NCBI GenBank assembly: GCA_004431415.1
Contig: QPMI01000563.1
Location: 62,001-126,000, forward strand
Source: Cyanophora paradoxa
Lineage: Eukaryota > Glaucocystophyceae > Cyanophorales > Cyanophoraceae
Length of the DNA stretch: 64,000 bases
Direction: 5' to 3'
The position numbers and the translations under genes were made by a program. Below, piece after piece: positions 22,701 to 33,814 of the stretch; the first letter of the stretch is position 1, and every line of letters starts with the position of its first letter. Under the pieces are notes generated by a model. It saw nothing but the letters and a program-made list of their open reading frames with translations. It did not search any database and had not been told where the DNA came from.

Positions 22701-25255
22701 CTCGGCGAGCCGCCGCCGGCCTCCGGCGCCCTCTCCGCCGCCCCCTCCGCCGCCTCCCTCGCCCCCTCCGCCGCCTCCCCCGACAAGGACAAGAAGGGCG
22801 CCCCCGCCCCCGCTGGCGGCCCCGCGGCACGCCGCCCCTCCTCCGCCGCCGGCGCCCCGCGGCGCCCGCCGCCGCCGCCGCCGCCGCCCGCCGCCCTCCT
22901 CTGCCGCCGGCGCCCCGCGGGGTCCGCGCGGCCGGCGGTGCCCCCGCTCGCGGCGGCCCAGCCGGCCACCCTGTCCCTCGTCGTCCGCTCCCGCGGTAGC
23001 GAGCCCTTGTCCCTCTCGGTGCGCTCTAGCCCGCGCTTCCCGCCCGCCTCCCGGATTGGCCCGACTTGAATCCCCCGCCAGGTCTCCCTCCTCGACGTCC
23101 TCGGCGTCTGGTCCGATCCGGCGGCTGCCGCCGGCGCCCATGCGGCCGCCCCCGCCGCGGGCGGCAAGGCCGCGCCGGCCGCCGGAGGGGTCAGCGCTCG
23201 CCCCCCGCGGGGGCCGCCAGCGCGCGCCCCGGGCCCTCGCCGGCCGCCACCGCGTGCGCCGCCCGCCCGTCAACCCCGTGCACCCCCCTCGCCTTATCCA
23301 GAGCTCCGCGCAGCCGCCCCGGCTCGGCTGCCGCGACCGCGCCCCAGGCCGCCGGCCCCGCCGCCATCCCCGAGGGTGCCCGGCCTCGCCCCTCGGCTGT
23401 TCTGCGGCGTGTACCCCCTTGACGCCTCCGCCGCAGAGGGCCCCATCGCGTACGAGAACACGGGCGACGCCGGCCTCGCCAAGGTCCCGCGCAGGCCTCC
23501 CCAAGGGCCCGGCGCCCCCGGCCTGACCCGCTCTCAGGCGAGGGACGTCTCGGCGGGCATGTGGACCCTCTCCCCGCCCGTCCCCGACCCCTCCGGCGGT
23601 GCGGGGCGCTCCTTCCCTGCGCCTCCTTGCCCTCATCCTGCTCTCGAACCCCGCGAGCAGACGGCTCGGAGCTGCACGCGCTGGGCGTCGCCCTGCCCAG
23701 GTCCGCCCGACGGAGACGCGCGCCGGCTCGAGCGTCCCGCGCGTGGCGGCCTGACGCGCCCCTCCCCCCCTCAGGCGAGGCGTCTTCGTTCTGAGCGTGC
23801 TCGCCGCCCGGGGGGCGGCCGGTGCGCCCCCGCGCCCTCGGCGCTCGCTGGGGCCCTCACGCCGCGACCGCAGGGGAGCCGCAGCGCCCCCCGACGGGCC
23901 CCGGGGCGGGGAGGAGGCCGGCCTCCCCGCCGGGCGCCCCCGCCGCACACGCGCCCGTGCCCGTCCTCTCCTACCTCGTCTACGTCGAGCGCGGTGCGCC
24001 CCGTCCTCCCTCCCGCGCGCACTCGAAGCTGGGCCCGACGCCGGGGGCGGGGGCGCAGGGGTCGAGGGCGCGATCCCGTTCTTCCCGCAGTCGGCCAAGG
24101 GCGCGTCGCCGGCCTGGGCGGTCCGCTCCGGGGTCGAGCCGGCGTCCAACCCCGTCGCCCGCTTCGACTGGTGGGGCCTGCCCCCGGCCCCCGCCCCCGG
24201 CGCCCCCGCCCCGCCCTTCCCGCCCTGCCCCGCCCCCGCCATCCCTCTCGACTTCCGCACCCGCCGCCAGGACACGCAGGCGAGCTGCCCCCGCGCTCCC
24301 GCTCTCGTGCCCTGCTGAGGGTTCTGCCCCCCTCGCAGCTCGCCCTCGAGCTGATCAAGGATCCCCCTCCTGGCGTCCCCGCCAGCGCGGTGTACCCCCT
24401 GCCGGAGGGGTACGTGCGGCAGCCTCACGCGCCGGCGCGGGTGGTGGTGCGGGCCTCGGCGGCGGCGGCGGGGGCGGGGAGCGCCCTGGCGCGCCTGCGC
24501 CGATTCCCCGAGCCGCCGTACACTGCCTGGCTCCACAGGCACGCCCCGCCCCCGCCTCTATCCCCTGCCCCGGGGTCCACCGGCTGAGGGGGGCGCGCGC
24601 GCAGGTTCGAGGTGGCGCTGCCGGAGGCGGGGAGGTACACGGCGCGGCTGCTGGCGGGCCCGCCGGGGGGCCCGCTGCAGGCGGCCCTCGTCTACGAGAT
24701 CGCGGTGCCGCACGAGGCGGCCGAGGGCGCGGCCTGCGGCCCGGGCGCCTTCTTCCCGAAGGAGCTCCACCCCGCCGCCGCCGGCCTCCGCGCCATCGCG
24801 CCCCTCCGGCGCGCCATCTCCGTCGCCGCCGCGCCGACGGCGCCCGGGGACAAGGCGGCGGCGGCGGCGGCGGCGAAGGCGGCGGAGGCCGGCGTCGCGG
24901 TCCCCTTCGAGGTCTTCGCGGGGGAGAGCGCCGGCGTCGCCGAGCTGCATGTCACCGCCGGCAGCATGGCCCAGCCCCTCAAGCCGAAGGTGCCCCCTCC
25001 CCCTCCGGGCCGTTGCGGGCCCTCCCCGCCCCGCCCCGGGGGGCTAAGGGGCGGGCAGCGGGTGGAGGGCGGGACGGTGTACGCGGGGACGGTGACCCTC
25101 ACGAAGGCCCACGCCGGCCCCCTCCAGGCGCGCCCCCTCCAGACCAGGACTTTTCGCTACCCGCCTGACGAACCTCCCCCCGCCAGATCGTGGTGAGGAA
25201 GGCGGGCGAGAAGGAGCCTTTCACGCCGGCTTTCGAGTACACTGTGGCCGTCTGA
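19781..25255 (+). CDS. KY/CYK3-like protein with a transglutaminase-like fold lacking catalytic Cys and His
   Basis: ATG 19781 begins MGWREVQAALTPPDP; exon 1 (19781-19910) splices in phase over a 143-nt intron to exon 2 at 20054 (GDSALQRQICRLLNG). A Pro/Ser-rich stretch follows, then a transglutaminase-like core: ADLYRELAWRAGLRVVKITG, RLAWCLVDVDGAWR, CVDTCWGAGRVD, LFCPAYDDFWC and CTPPELFALSHLPDDPDDQ, the pattern of kyphoscoliosis-peptidase proteins (HAWN...DGxWxLVDxTWGAG...YFLTPPExFIxxHxPDD). The C-terminal half contains beta-rich KY-type repeats (ARIVFPHAGRYRC; FEVALPEAGRYTARL; GTVYAGTVTLTKAHAG) separated by Pro/Ala linkers; TGA is at 25253-25255. The expected Cys reads Tyr (codon 21130-21132) and the expected His reads Leu (21352-21354), so the domain is probably a non-enzymatic scaffold. 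Linker exons between 22600 and 24000 are uncertain. Confidence 0.75.
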
Positions 25256-25762
25256 TCGTGAGGCTTAGGCCCGTGCCTCTGGCCAAGGGACCACTGCTCT
25301 ATGCATAGCTTACAATTCTAGATCTGTATGTTGTTTAGCGCGTAAAGTATTCGAATTCATCGATCTGTTTTTGAACCTCATAATGCAATGCGTTTGATCG
25401 CGATACGTGATGTTCAAAGCTCTAGACGCAATTTACAAAGCATCGCGGGCTAGACGAGCTAAGGGACGGACTAGATCGCTTCCCACAAGCGAAAGGGGCG
25501 GATTGGGCCGTACGCTCGCCTACTAGTATTGCAGCTGGGAGCTGAGCGCAGTGCGCGCTTCGGCTGCCCGAAAAGGACCCTGTGCACGTGTACGCAGCTG
25601 CAACAATCTACCTTGGCGCGGCCCCCGCCCCGCCGGGTCCCGCCGCCTGCTGCTGCCGCGTCTCCGTCCGAAGGAGACTCGAGCTCCCGTTCCCGCCCGC
25701 AGCGCCGCCCGCAGCTGCGCGAGTGGTTCCTTGAGCGAAGGCCGATGCCGCACATGTACACA
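25256..25762. other. Intergenic region, partly AT-rich
   Basis: It holds the 3' ends of two convergent genes. 25300-25440 is noticeably AT-rich with ATCG-type palindromes. Open frames at 25470-25790 on both strands lack homology or motif support and were not called. Confidence 0.45.
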
Positions 25763-26160
25763 TCACATCCTGGGCCGTGACGCACACTGAGCGGGCGGAG
25801 GGACGCCCTGGTGCTCGGCGAGCAGGCCCCCGAAGTCGACGCCCTGACTGGAGAGCCTCGCGTGCAGGTCCTTTGTCTGCCGCTTCGAGTTCGCCGCCTC
25901 CTGCAGGCGCGGACCGGGCGCCGTCAGATCAGCCGCCTCCTGCAGGCGCGGACCGGGCGCCGCGGGTGCACCCGCAAATAGACAGCTCGTTTCTCCATAG
26001 CTTTAGCAATAAAGCTGTCACGGCGAGCAGCGAATTCCTCGCTCTCCTCCTCCTCTTCGTGCTCGCTCTCCTCCTCATCGTCCTGCTCGCTGCTCGCCGG
26101 CATCACCGCGTCGGGCTGATCTTCGTGCGCATCCCCTTCGCGCTCCTGACGCGCTGCCAT
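25763..26160 (-). CDS. Small acidic coiled-coil-like protein, unknown function
   Basis: ATG 26160 opens a two-exon model that keeps frame: exon 1 26160-25972 (63 codons, MAARQEREGDAHEDQPD..., with a Glu-rich run EESEHEEEEESEEF) and exon 2 25900-25763 (EAANSKRQTKDLHARLSSQG..., 45 codons plus stop). The highly charged, helical composition resembles a coiled-coil or nuclear protein, but no family was recognised. The intron contains a 31-bp direct repeat that duplicates the 3' splice site, so splicing 39 nt earlier would keep frame and add 13 residues. Existence is supported only by open frame, splice phase and composition. Confidence 0.45.
25893..25962. repeat. 31-bp direct repeat duplicating a 3' splice site
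   Basis: GCCGCCTCCTGCAGGCGCGG plus the following 11 bases occurs at 25893-25923 and again at 25932-25962, a 39-bp period. Each copy contains CTGCAG before GAGGCGGC on the minus strand, so the small gene's intron has two equivalent acceptors in the same frame. The nearer one would leave an intron of only about 32 nt, so the farther one is more likely used. Confidence 0.8.
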
Positions 26161-26763
26161 GCTCTACTTGCTCAGCGGCTTGCTCCAAATTGCTCGAGCT
26201 CGAGGGGGTACGGGAGACTTCGTGCGCTGCCGTTCAGCTCAGCTGACTCCGGGCTAGCTCGGCAAACCTACGCGCGCATGTGCATGCATATGCGGGTGTG
26301 GGCCCTCGCTTTCGTGAGGACGCGCGGGCGCGGGCACGAGAAGTTCCTCAACGGGGCCTTCGCGACCCTCCGGGATCCGAGGCTCGCGATCGCGGGGGCG
26401 CCGGCCGCGGGGCGCCGCCCCCGCCGGGCGCCCTGCTCACCCACGGCCGCGTCGCCCGGCTAATAGGCCGGGCCGCCGTCGTGGGCCGCTGATCGCAAGC
26501 CACCGGCGACGAGCTCGAGGGGGCCCGCTCTAGGCCTAGGCTTGGAGGCAGGACCAGTTAGATTCCTGCGAAGTGAGCGCGTTTTGATTCAACTAGTACT
26601 AGTACTGTTCCCGGTCCTGATTCAAATGTAAGCTTAAGATCTAGAGCACGTTAGCGTTATAGCATTGTAAATGGAGCTGGCCTCGATTGTAGTCTAATAA
26701 AATCGGAGAGTGGGTGAACCTGAAGTGCGCGCGGCTCAGGCCTAGGGGAGATGGCAGCGAGAG
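26161..26763. other. Intergenic region with unsupported open frames
   Basis: Between the small acidic gene and the TraB 3' end. A plus-strand open frame starting near 26278 contains HEKFLNGAFATLRDPR but has no recognised family or clear splice partners. 26560-26720 is AT-rich with CTAGTACTAGTACT palindromes and probably belongs to 3' untranslated or spacer sequence. Confidence 0.4.
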
Positions 26764-28682
26764 CTAGAGCTGGGGGACGGGGAGGAGGGGGGCGAGGGCG
26801 AGGGCGAGCGGGGCGATGGTGGCGGCAGCCGAGGCGGCGCCGAGGGCGGCCCATAGGCGGCGCGTCGCCGGCGGCGGCTCCGGGATCTGCCGGGGGCGTC
26901 GCCGGGGGGATGGAGAGGCCAGGGGGGCGGGAGGGGCGGGGCGCGCCTGGAGGAGCTCGGTGCGGCGGCGGGCGTCGGGGGCGTCCCACCCGGCCACGAT
27001 GCCCGGCACGTGTCCCGCCCCCACCACACCCACGATGCTCCGGCACGGCAGCGACGCTGCCGGGGCGGCGGTCAGGCCGGGCGGAGGCCGGGGCGGGGCC
27101 GCGGGGGGCACCGCGGGAGTAGCGGAGGGACCAGACGAGGTACGTGTCGCGCTCGGCGAGTAGGACCCTCTCCAGCGGCGGGCACCTGCGGGGGACCGCG
27201 TGGTTGTGGGGACGGAGGGGAGGATGGGGGGGTCGGGGGGCATGCGTACCACTCTCTGAGGCTGCGGATGGCTTCCTCCACGCGGAGGTCGGAAGGGCCC
27301 TGTACCCCTTCCGCCGCCTTGCCCTGCGTGCGGATTGGAGGGCACAACGTTTGGGGTACGGGCTCGATCCGGGGCACGGACCGACGCGATGGCTTTGGAC
27401 ATTGCGCCGGTCAATGCGAGGAGCTGCGGGGAGGGGTGAGAGGCGGAGAGGGGTTCGGGGTCCGAGGGCGGCGGGCCTGGCGAGGGGAGAGGGACGCCAC
27501 GAGGCGCCTGAAAGTGATCTGCGGAGGGCGGGCGGCGCGTCGGAGGCGGCGGCGCGGGGCGGCGCGCACGCGCGGGCCTCCAGGGGGCGATCGCCAAGGA
27601 TGATCTCCGCGTCCTGCGGCGGGCTTTCAGTGTGACTCCTCACGCCCCTCGGGGGAGCGCCCGCACCAGCGCCAGCGCCTCCTCCGCGGCGGCTCGGAAC
27701 TCCCCTCCGGCGCTCCTGTGCGGAAAGTCGCTGGGCGCGGCGCGGCGCGCGAAGGCGATGCACGAGGCTGCCGCATCGGCGCACCGGCCGGAGGCGGCGG
27801 CGGCCGTGCCCTGGACCGCCCCGACCAGCAGCGCGGCGAGGGCGGCCTGCCGGCGGGTCGGGCCGGCGCGGCGGGCGGGCCCGAGCGGGGGCGGGCGGGT
27901 CGGCACCGTCGGGCCGAACTTGCGGAACGACGCGAGCGCGTCGGCAACGTTGAGCCGCGGGCGCGACGGGCCCGCCGCCGGCTCCACGCCCTCGCCCTCG
28001 GGCGGGAACATCGTCGCCACGCGGCTGCGGCACAGCTCTGCAGGCGCGGCCGGCGGCGTCGGTGGACGCGCAGCGCCCGAAGGGTCGAAAACAAACAGGG
28101 AGCGCACCGACGACCACCGCGTCGGGCTGCACGCTGCGCATGACCTGCAGTGCGCGGGGATCGCCTATGAGCGGTCTCCGTGCACACGCAAGAGCTCCAA
28201 GCAGAGGCGCACGCGGCGGACGTCGTCCGCAGAGGAAGGGGATACGTGTGACGTTCCGACCACGTAGAACGTGCGGCCGAGCTCGGGGTCCTGCGCGAAG
28301 GCGGATCAAATGTTAGCGTGCGCGCGACTTTTCGCTAACATTTGAGCACCTGCAGCACAGTGAGCACGCCGTTAGCTAACAGGTCCGACAGCTCCCCAGA
28401 GACCATGATCTCGTCAGGATCTCGTCTCGCCGGGCGGAGAGGCCGTCGGCGAAATTGCAGCAGCTCCTCGCGTGGCGGCGTCGCGGGCGGGCTGTCGCTC
28501 TCGTGAACGCCGCCACCTGCGGAGGCGACGGCCGCCTCGAACGTCCGAGGCGCTCGGCGCGGACGCGCACGCGGCTGAACTCGGATCGCCTGTGAGCGGT
28601 CTCCGTGCACACGCAAGCTTAGCCGGAACGGCTCTCTGCCGACGAACGGCGCCGTGAACGTCGGCGCGAGGAAGGCCGCCAT
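26764..28682 (-). CDS. TraB-domain protein, copy 1 (complete)
   Basis: TraB/PrgY-family proteins are membrane-linked proteins found in bacteria, plants and animals; the molecular function is unsettled. ATG 28682 opens MAAFLAPTFTAPFVGREPF; exon 1 runs to LLANGVLTVLQ and splices across a hairpin-bearing intron to DPELGRTFYVVGTSHVS, the family signature (Y-L-V-G-T-A/S-H-V-S). Then VMRSVQPDAVVVELCRSRV, AALAALLVGAVQG, DAEIILGDRPLE joined by a GC-AG intron to ITFRRLVASLSPRQ, PLERVLLAERDTYLVWSLR and IVGVVGAGHVPGIVAGW, all canonical TraB blocks. The C-terminus ATIAPLALALAPLLPVPQL is a hydrophobic membrane segment; TAG is at 26766-26764. An inverted, nearly identical copy lies at 47452-49230 without this N-terminus and without the membrane tail. 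Confidence 0.85.
28307..28344. repeat. Perfect 12-bp inverted repeat inside TraB intron 1
   Basis: CAAATGTTAGCG (28307-28318) and CGCTAACATTTG (28333-28344) form a perfect 12-bp stem with a 14-nt loop, lying just inside the 5' splice site of intron 1 on the minus strand. CTAAC in the arm could serve as branch point. The same hairpin is kept in copy 2 (47730-47767). Confidence 0.85.
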
Positions 28683-28884
28683 TGCAGATAACGCCGTGTA
28701 CCCTGGTTCGAGCTAGTCGCTTGGCCGCTGGGCCTGTACCAGCCTGTCCGCACGCATCGGCAGAAGCGTCACATTGGCCCGTCTCGGTGACGACCGCTCG
28801 TCCCCTGGCGATCAATTCGACTTCACAACGCCTAGCGCGATCTGCCGCCGTCGTAGCTAGCGATCGCTGGAGCAACACGATCAG

Positions 28885-31399
28885 ATGGACAATAGAGAGC
28901 AAGTAACGGCAGAATTCAACCTACGGGGCTCGAGGCCGCTCCTGTGTTCGAGCGACGCCGGCGTGTCCCCGTCGGCCCGCCGGCGCCGAGACTCCCGAGA
29001 GTCAAATCTGGCTTGCAGAGCGCTTGTTTGCCAAGATGCAGACCCTGACGCCCGTGCCCACTGCCGGGTTCGCATCCCCAGTCCCGAGGACCTGCATTCG
29101 TGGTCAGAGCATGAGCCGGCATCCGCCGCGGCGCAGTCGACGTCGCCTTCCGTTCACAAGCCCCGCCGCGGGGCTGTCCGGCGGGGCACGGCCCTGCAGC
29201 TGGCGGGGCGGCCTCTCGCGCTCCTCGCGCTCCTCGCCCTTCGCGGCGCAGCTCTCGCCGTGGTCGCAGACGCCGCCGGTGAGCACGCGTACCCCTCCCA
29301 TTCTGCGTCGCTCGCTTTGCTGATCGGGGGTGCGCGACCCGACTGCTGCCTCCTCGCCCGGCCGTCCCGCGCACAGCGTGTGCGCGCGGCCCCGCCCGCC
29401 TCCCCTCCAATTCCTCATCTCCTCGCCCCGCGCAGACCACCTGCCTTCCGGCACCGACCTCAATCCGCCCGATCACGTCCACCGCCCGTGGTCTCGAGCC
29501 CCGGGTCCGACCCCGCCCTGCGCCCCCCCCGGCCCCTCCTTCCCCCTTGGCTTCTCATCCCCTCCCTCTCCCCCCCGGACAGTGACCCTCGAGATCGGCC
29601 TCGCTGTCCCGTACTCCGAATTCGCCGAAGCTTTCCCCTCCTCTGACCTGCGGTGCGGGGCGAAGGGGATATTTTCTGCAAAGGCGCCGCGTACCCTGAC
29701 TCGCCTCTCACCCGCAGCCGTGCGGAGCGGGTATTGAGTCGCGAGCTGGAGGCGGTCCTGGGGACGGGCTTCTCCTGGGAGGTCCTCAGGATTGTCCGGA
29801 GCAAGGCGAGCGCCGTACCCCTTCTCCTGCTTTCGTGCCGTCTGACTGCCCCCCAGCCGGACCCCAACGCTCCCCCCCAGGACGGTACAGAGGCACGCTG
29901 CCCGTTACGTCCCCTACGCCGCGCGGCTCCCGAATCCCGTACCCAGGTTGACGTGGCGCTGGAACCTTCCTTTTTCGCGGGCGCCCGCGCCGCCCTCCTG
30001 CGCACCCAGGCACGCGCCCCCTGTGCCCTGTACCCCTCTCCCGGCCCCTCTTGACGCGTCGCTGCAGTCGCTGGCGGGCGCCCCGCTTCTTTTCGCCCGC
30101 TGCGGTTCGACCGAAGCGTGCGGCGAGAGCGCCGCCCTAACCCCCAAGGTGCGCGAGACGAGGCCAGCCCCAGCCGCCCCGCCCGCCGCCCCTTGGTGAC
30201 CGCGGAAGTGCGGGAAGGCGGCGGGCGGAGGGGAACCTGCAGACGACGCGAGCGCTGTCCGCCGCGTCATTATGGGCGCAGCGATCGGCGCCGGTGCGGT
30301 CCGAGCGCGAGGTCTTGAGCCGCTGGGCCTCGCAGCCGCTGATGGGGAGCGTGCGGCCACGCCAGGGATCGGCGCCTGCATCGCGGTGTTCTTCGCGTAC
30401 CACAGGCGCCAGCACCGCCTCGCCCTCCAGCGGGTGCACCCCCCTCCCTCCTCCCCTCCCCCTCCCTTTCCGCTTCGTCCCCTGAGGGGCGGGCGGGGCG
30501 GGGCGCAGGTGATGGGGGCGGCGGCGCACATGCCGGCGGCGCGCCTCGCGGTGGCCCACGCCCTCGCTCGCCACAGGTGCGCCCCCCGCGACTCGTGCAG
30601 GCACGTGCTTGCATGGCAGCTAGCTCGGGCCTCCTGGAGGCCTCTCTCTAGCGGGCCCCGCTCCCCTCTCGCCGTCCCTCCAGAGGTTGGGGCAGGGGAT
30701 CGTGCCCTCGCGTCTCCCGCCTGCCTCGAGGGCGGGCCTTCAGCTCACCGCCCCCGCGCAGCCTCGAGCGCGCCCTCGACTCCTCCCCCCGCTCCCCTCC
30801 CGGCCCCGTGCGCCCAACGCCCCCCCCCCCCCCCCCCCGCCCCCCCCCACCCCCACCCCCCTCCTTTGCTGACCGCGAGGGGTGGGTGGCGTGCAGGCGG
30901 CTGTGCTACCCCCCTGCCCGTCAGGGAAGCGAAGGCAGGAACCCCACCCCCACCCCCCACCTCTCTGGGGCCTTGACAGGGCGCGGGCGCAGCTGGTGAC
31001 GGGGCCGGACGGGCACGCCATGCATATGCTCGCTTTGGTCGCTTCCGCCACGAACCGGCCCTCGGCGGCGCCCTCGCCCTCGCGCCACGCGGGCGGCGAG
31101 GAGGGCGGCAGCGTGGCCGAGCCGCCTTCCTCCCCCGCCGCGGAGCCGGCGCAGGCGTGCACCTGGCTGGAGGTCGCCTCCCTGCCGGGCTCCCCGGACT
31201 GCGCCCCCGCGGGCCCTCGCCCCGCCCGCCCCCGCCCATCGCGAGGGGCGGCGACGCGCCTCTCGCCGCGCCGCCCGCCCGCCGGGTGTACGGGCACCTC
31301 CCGCCGCTGACGAGCTCGCCCGAGCCGGCCTCGCTCGAGCTCGAGGCGGCCCCCGGCGAGACCGGCACCCCGCGGCCGGCCGGCGGTCGCGAGGCGTGA
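28885..31399 (+). CDS. Single-pass membrane protein of unknown function
   Basis: No family was recognised. From ATG 28885 a frame leads to a hydrophobic, signal/anchor-like stretch (LALLALLALRGAALAVVADA, about 29212-29275), after which short exons give VTLEIGLAVPYSEFAEAF, RAERVLSRELEAVLGTGF, SWEVLRIVRSKA and VDVALEPSFFAGARAALLRT. This alternation of predicted strands and helices resembles SEA-like extracellular domains. A second hydrophobic helix forms only after splicing near 30285-30350 (VIMGAAIGAGIGACIAVFFAY followed by HRRQHR, a stop-transfer signal). The tail is low-complexity and ends EAAPGETGTPRPAGGREA at TGA 31397-31399. The orientation (outside N-terminus, cytoplasmic tail) is inferred from the basic residues. 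The long stretch before the signal may contain an unrecognised intron or the true start may be downstream. Confidence 0.5.
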
Positions 31400-31722
31400 C
31401 CGGCCCTCGACGAAGCACCGGGCGCCCACGTGCTACGTATGCGGCATCTCGAGTTGACCCAGCTGAATCGAACAGGATACATTTCAACTCATTACTAGTT
31501 AGACGCGCGCATAGCTATAGCTAGCTTAGGTGGCCTTGTCCATGACTCCTCAGGTGTATACAGAGCTTAATATAAATAAATCTGCAGGCGAGATACAGTG
31601 AAAGGCGCGCGCATCGATCTCAATAACCTCTTCCTGGGCTATAGCTAGCGCTCAAGCTCGCAGAAGATTCGGAGAAACTCGAAAACTAAAAATGCAATCG
31701 AAAAGAGAGGCGGGCTGGCGAG
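31400..31722. other. Intergenic region between convergent genes
   Basis: AT-richer than the genes, with repeated TAGCTATAGCTAGC sequence (31510-31530, 31640-31650) and AATATAAATAAA near 31570-31580, possibly a polyadenylation-rich zone. No gene is visible. Confidence 0.45.
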
Positions 31723-33814
31723 CTAGCGCTGGGCGCCGCCGCCGCCGCCCCCGCCGGGGGCGCCGAAGACGTGGTGGAACTTGGAGGTGGAGGGGGCGAA
31801 GAGCGTCAGCAGCTCCGTCATCGTCACGATCCCCACCGGCTGGCCCCGCGTGAGCGCCCCAAAGGGGAGGGGAGGGAGGGGGGTCGGGCGGGGGGCACCT
31901 TGTGGTGCTCGCAGATGAAGATGCGGTGGATGTGGTTGTTCACCATCATCTGCCGCCCCCGCGCCGGCCGCCGCATAAGGGCTCTCAATGCCCGCCCACG
32001 CCCGAGAAAGGAGGCGAGCCCGGGAGAGCTCTGAGAGCCTCTAGAGCCTCGAGAGCGTTTTGAGCGCTCGACGGGACCGAGGCGCCGCTGGGAGGAGGGG
32101 CGAGGAGGGCGGGGGGCGGGGCGCACGTTGGCGGCGTCGAGGACGGTGGCGGAGGGCGTGCAGTAGTGGATCGCCCCCAGCGCCGACGCCGCCCGCGCCG
32201 CGTGCACCAGCGGCAGGTCTGCACAGCGTCGCCGGCGGCGGAGAGAGAAGGGAGAGGGGGCGGGGAGGGGGCACATTCGGCGATGGGGAGGCTCAGGGCC
32301 CGCAGGCCGACCTCGGGGAGGGCCCTGGCGCGGAAGAAAGGTCAGAGCTCCGCTGGAGGCGGGCCGCCGGAGGGCCCGCCAGGCGATGCCGGGAGCGCTG
32401 TGAGGGCCGGGGCCGGGGCCGGGGCGGGGCGCACCGGACGTCGGTGGCGCTGAGGATGTCGATCAGCTGGCCCGAGTCGTTCACCTGCCCCCGCCCCGCC
32501 CCGCTCACCCGCCCGCCCCCCCTCTGCGGCCCCGCCTGCGGGCTCTAGCGGGGAGCGGGGCGCGCACGATGCCGATCGTCGAGTGCTTGCGGGCGTGCAT
32601 GATGTCGAACCCCAGCAGCGCCGGCACCTGCGCATGCGCGGCGCGCCGGCGAGTCTGGCGGGAGTGTCTGAATCTCTCGTTCCGAAGATTGGCGCGAACC
32701 CCGGCCCGGAGGACAGCCACGCTGTGGTACCCCACTTGAGAGAGCCGCATTGAGAAGATCTGCTGCAGGGCCTCCTGCAGAGATGCGGGAACGGGATAAG
32801 AAAGGGGTGCGGAAAGGGGCAGGGAGAGGGCACGGACCTGCCCGTGGGCAATGAGGTACTTCAGCACGTCCGAGTGGGAGAGGATCTCGTGCTGCGGGGG
32901 GTACGGCGCGCTCAGGCGGAGAGTTGGCGGTTGGGGGAGGACGAGCCCGCACGTGGATCGAGGGGCCGCCGCCGGTGCGCGGGGCGATGAGGACGCGGCC
33001 TGTACCCCTCGCGAACCTGTCCACGATGGCCTCCAGGGGGTCCCCGTTCTCCACGAGGACCTGCGCCGCGCGCTCCTTGGCGTCCCGCCGCCCCCCTCGC
33101 CCCGGGCCCCGGGGCGCGCGCGCTGCGGACCTCGCTGGCGTTGAGGATCGGGTTGCTTTTGAGGTACTCCTCCAGGCGAACGTTCAGCAGCTGCGCGTCC
33201 TTCGCCAGGAGGTCCCCGTCGAACACATCGATCTCCTCCTGCGTCCAGCGCTCGAATCCGGGCCAAGGCCTTCTTTGAATGGGGCGGGGAGGGCCCGGGA
33301 GGCGGGGGAAGGGGTAGTGCACCTTGCTGAGGAGCTGCTGGACGGAGGGCAGGGACATGAGGAGGGGGAGGCACTCGGCCGGCTGCATGAAGCCGAGGTA
33401 CTTCTTGCGGAGCTGGATCGGAACTGTGCGCGCGCGGCGGGGATCAGTGCAACCGCCGGCCGGCGTCGCCGCGCGGGGCGAGCTCGAGCCGTCATGCTTG
33501 AGGGGCGGCGAGGCGAGGCCGGGCGCGGGCGGGCGCACAGTAGATCGGGATGGCGGAGAGGTGGTTCCGGTGCATCTTCTCGAGGGCGTCCCGCACCGTC
33601 TCGTCCCGCGTGCTCACGTCTGCCACCGGGCCGCGCGCGCGTCGGCCGCGGGCTTCGCGCCGTGCGACGGCCGCAGCGCGCCGAGCCTCGCGGGCGCCGA
33701 CGCACCGACCACGGCTCGAACTTTTGAGTGCTTGACGACTTTCACCTGCTTGTCTGCGGGCGGCGACCGAAACGCGTCAGCCGCAGCGCAGTTTGCGTCG
33801 CGCCGACCGGGCAT
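31723..33814 (-). CDS. Four-CBS-domain protein, AMPK-gamma/SNF4-like
   Basis: CBS pairs (Bateman modules) bind adenine nucleotides, classically as the gamma subunit of AMPK/SnRK1. ATG 33814 opens MPGRRDANCAAADAF; KQVKVVKHSKVRAVV joins in phase to DVSTRDETVRDALEKMHRNH and LSAIPIY (CBS1). Then KKYLGFMQPAECLPLLMSL, VLVENGDPLEAIVDRFARG, RVLIAP (CBS2), ILSHSDVLKYLIAHGQ, ALLGFDIMHARKHSTIGIV (linker/CBS3), DSGQLIDILSATDVR, LGAIHYCTPSATVLDAANV and MMVNNHIHRIFICEHHK, PVGIVTMTELLTLFAPS (CBS4), with TAG at 31725-31723. Around ten short introns. Four consecutive CBS repeats and the overall spacing fit SNF4/gamma, but a plant CBSX-type role is possible; no kinase-binding feature can be proven. Confidence 0.78.

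Noticed and set aside
21957-24542. A very long uninterrupted minus-strand open frame (about 860 codons)
   Set aside because: It lies antisense to the KY-like gene, is dominated by Arg/Gly/Ala/Pro, has no motif, and is explained by the rarity of stop codons in extremely GC-rich DNA.
26278-26492. Small plus-strand gene (HEKFLNGAFATLRDPR)
   Set aside because: No family match from memory, no splice partner, and its composition fits chance open frames in this DNA.
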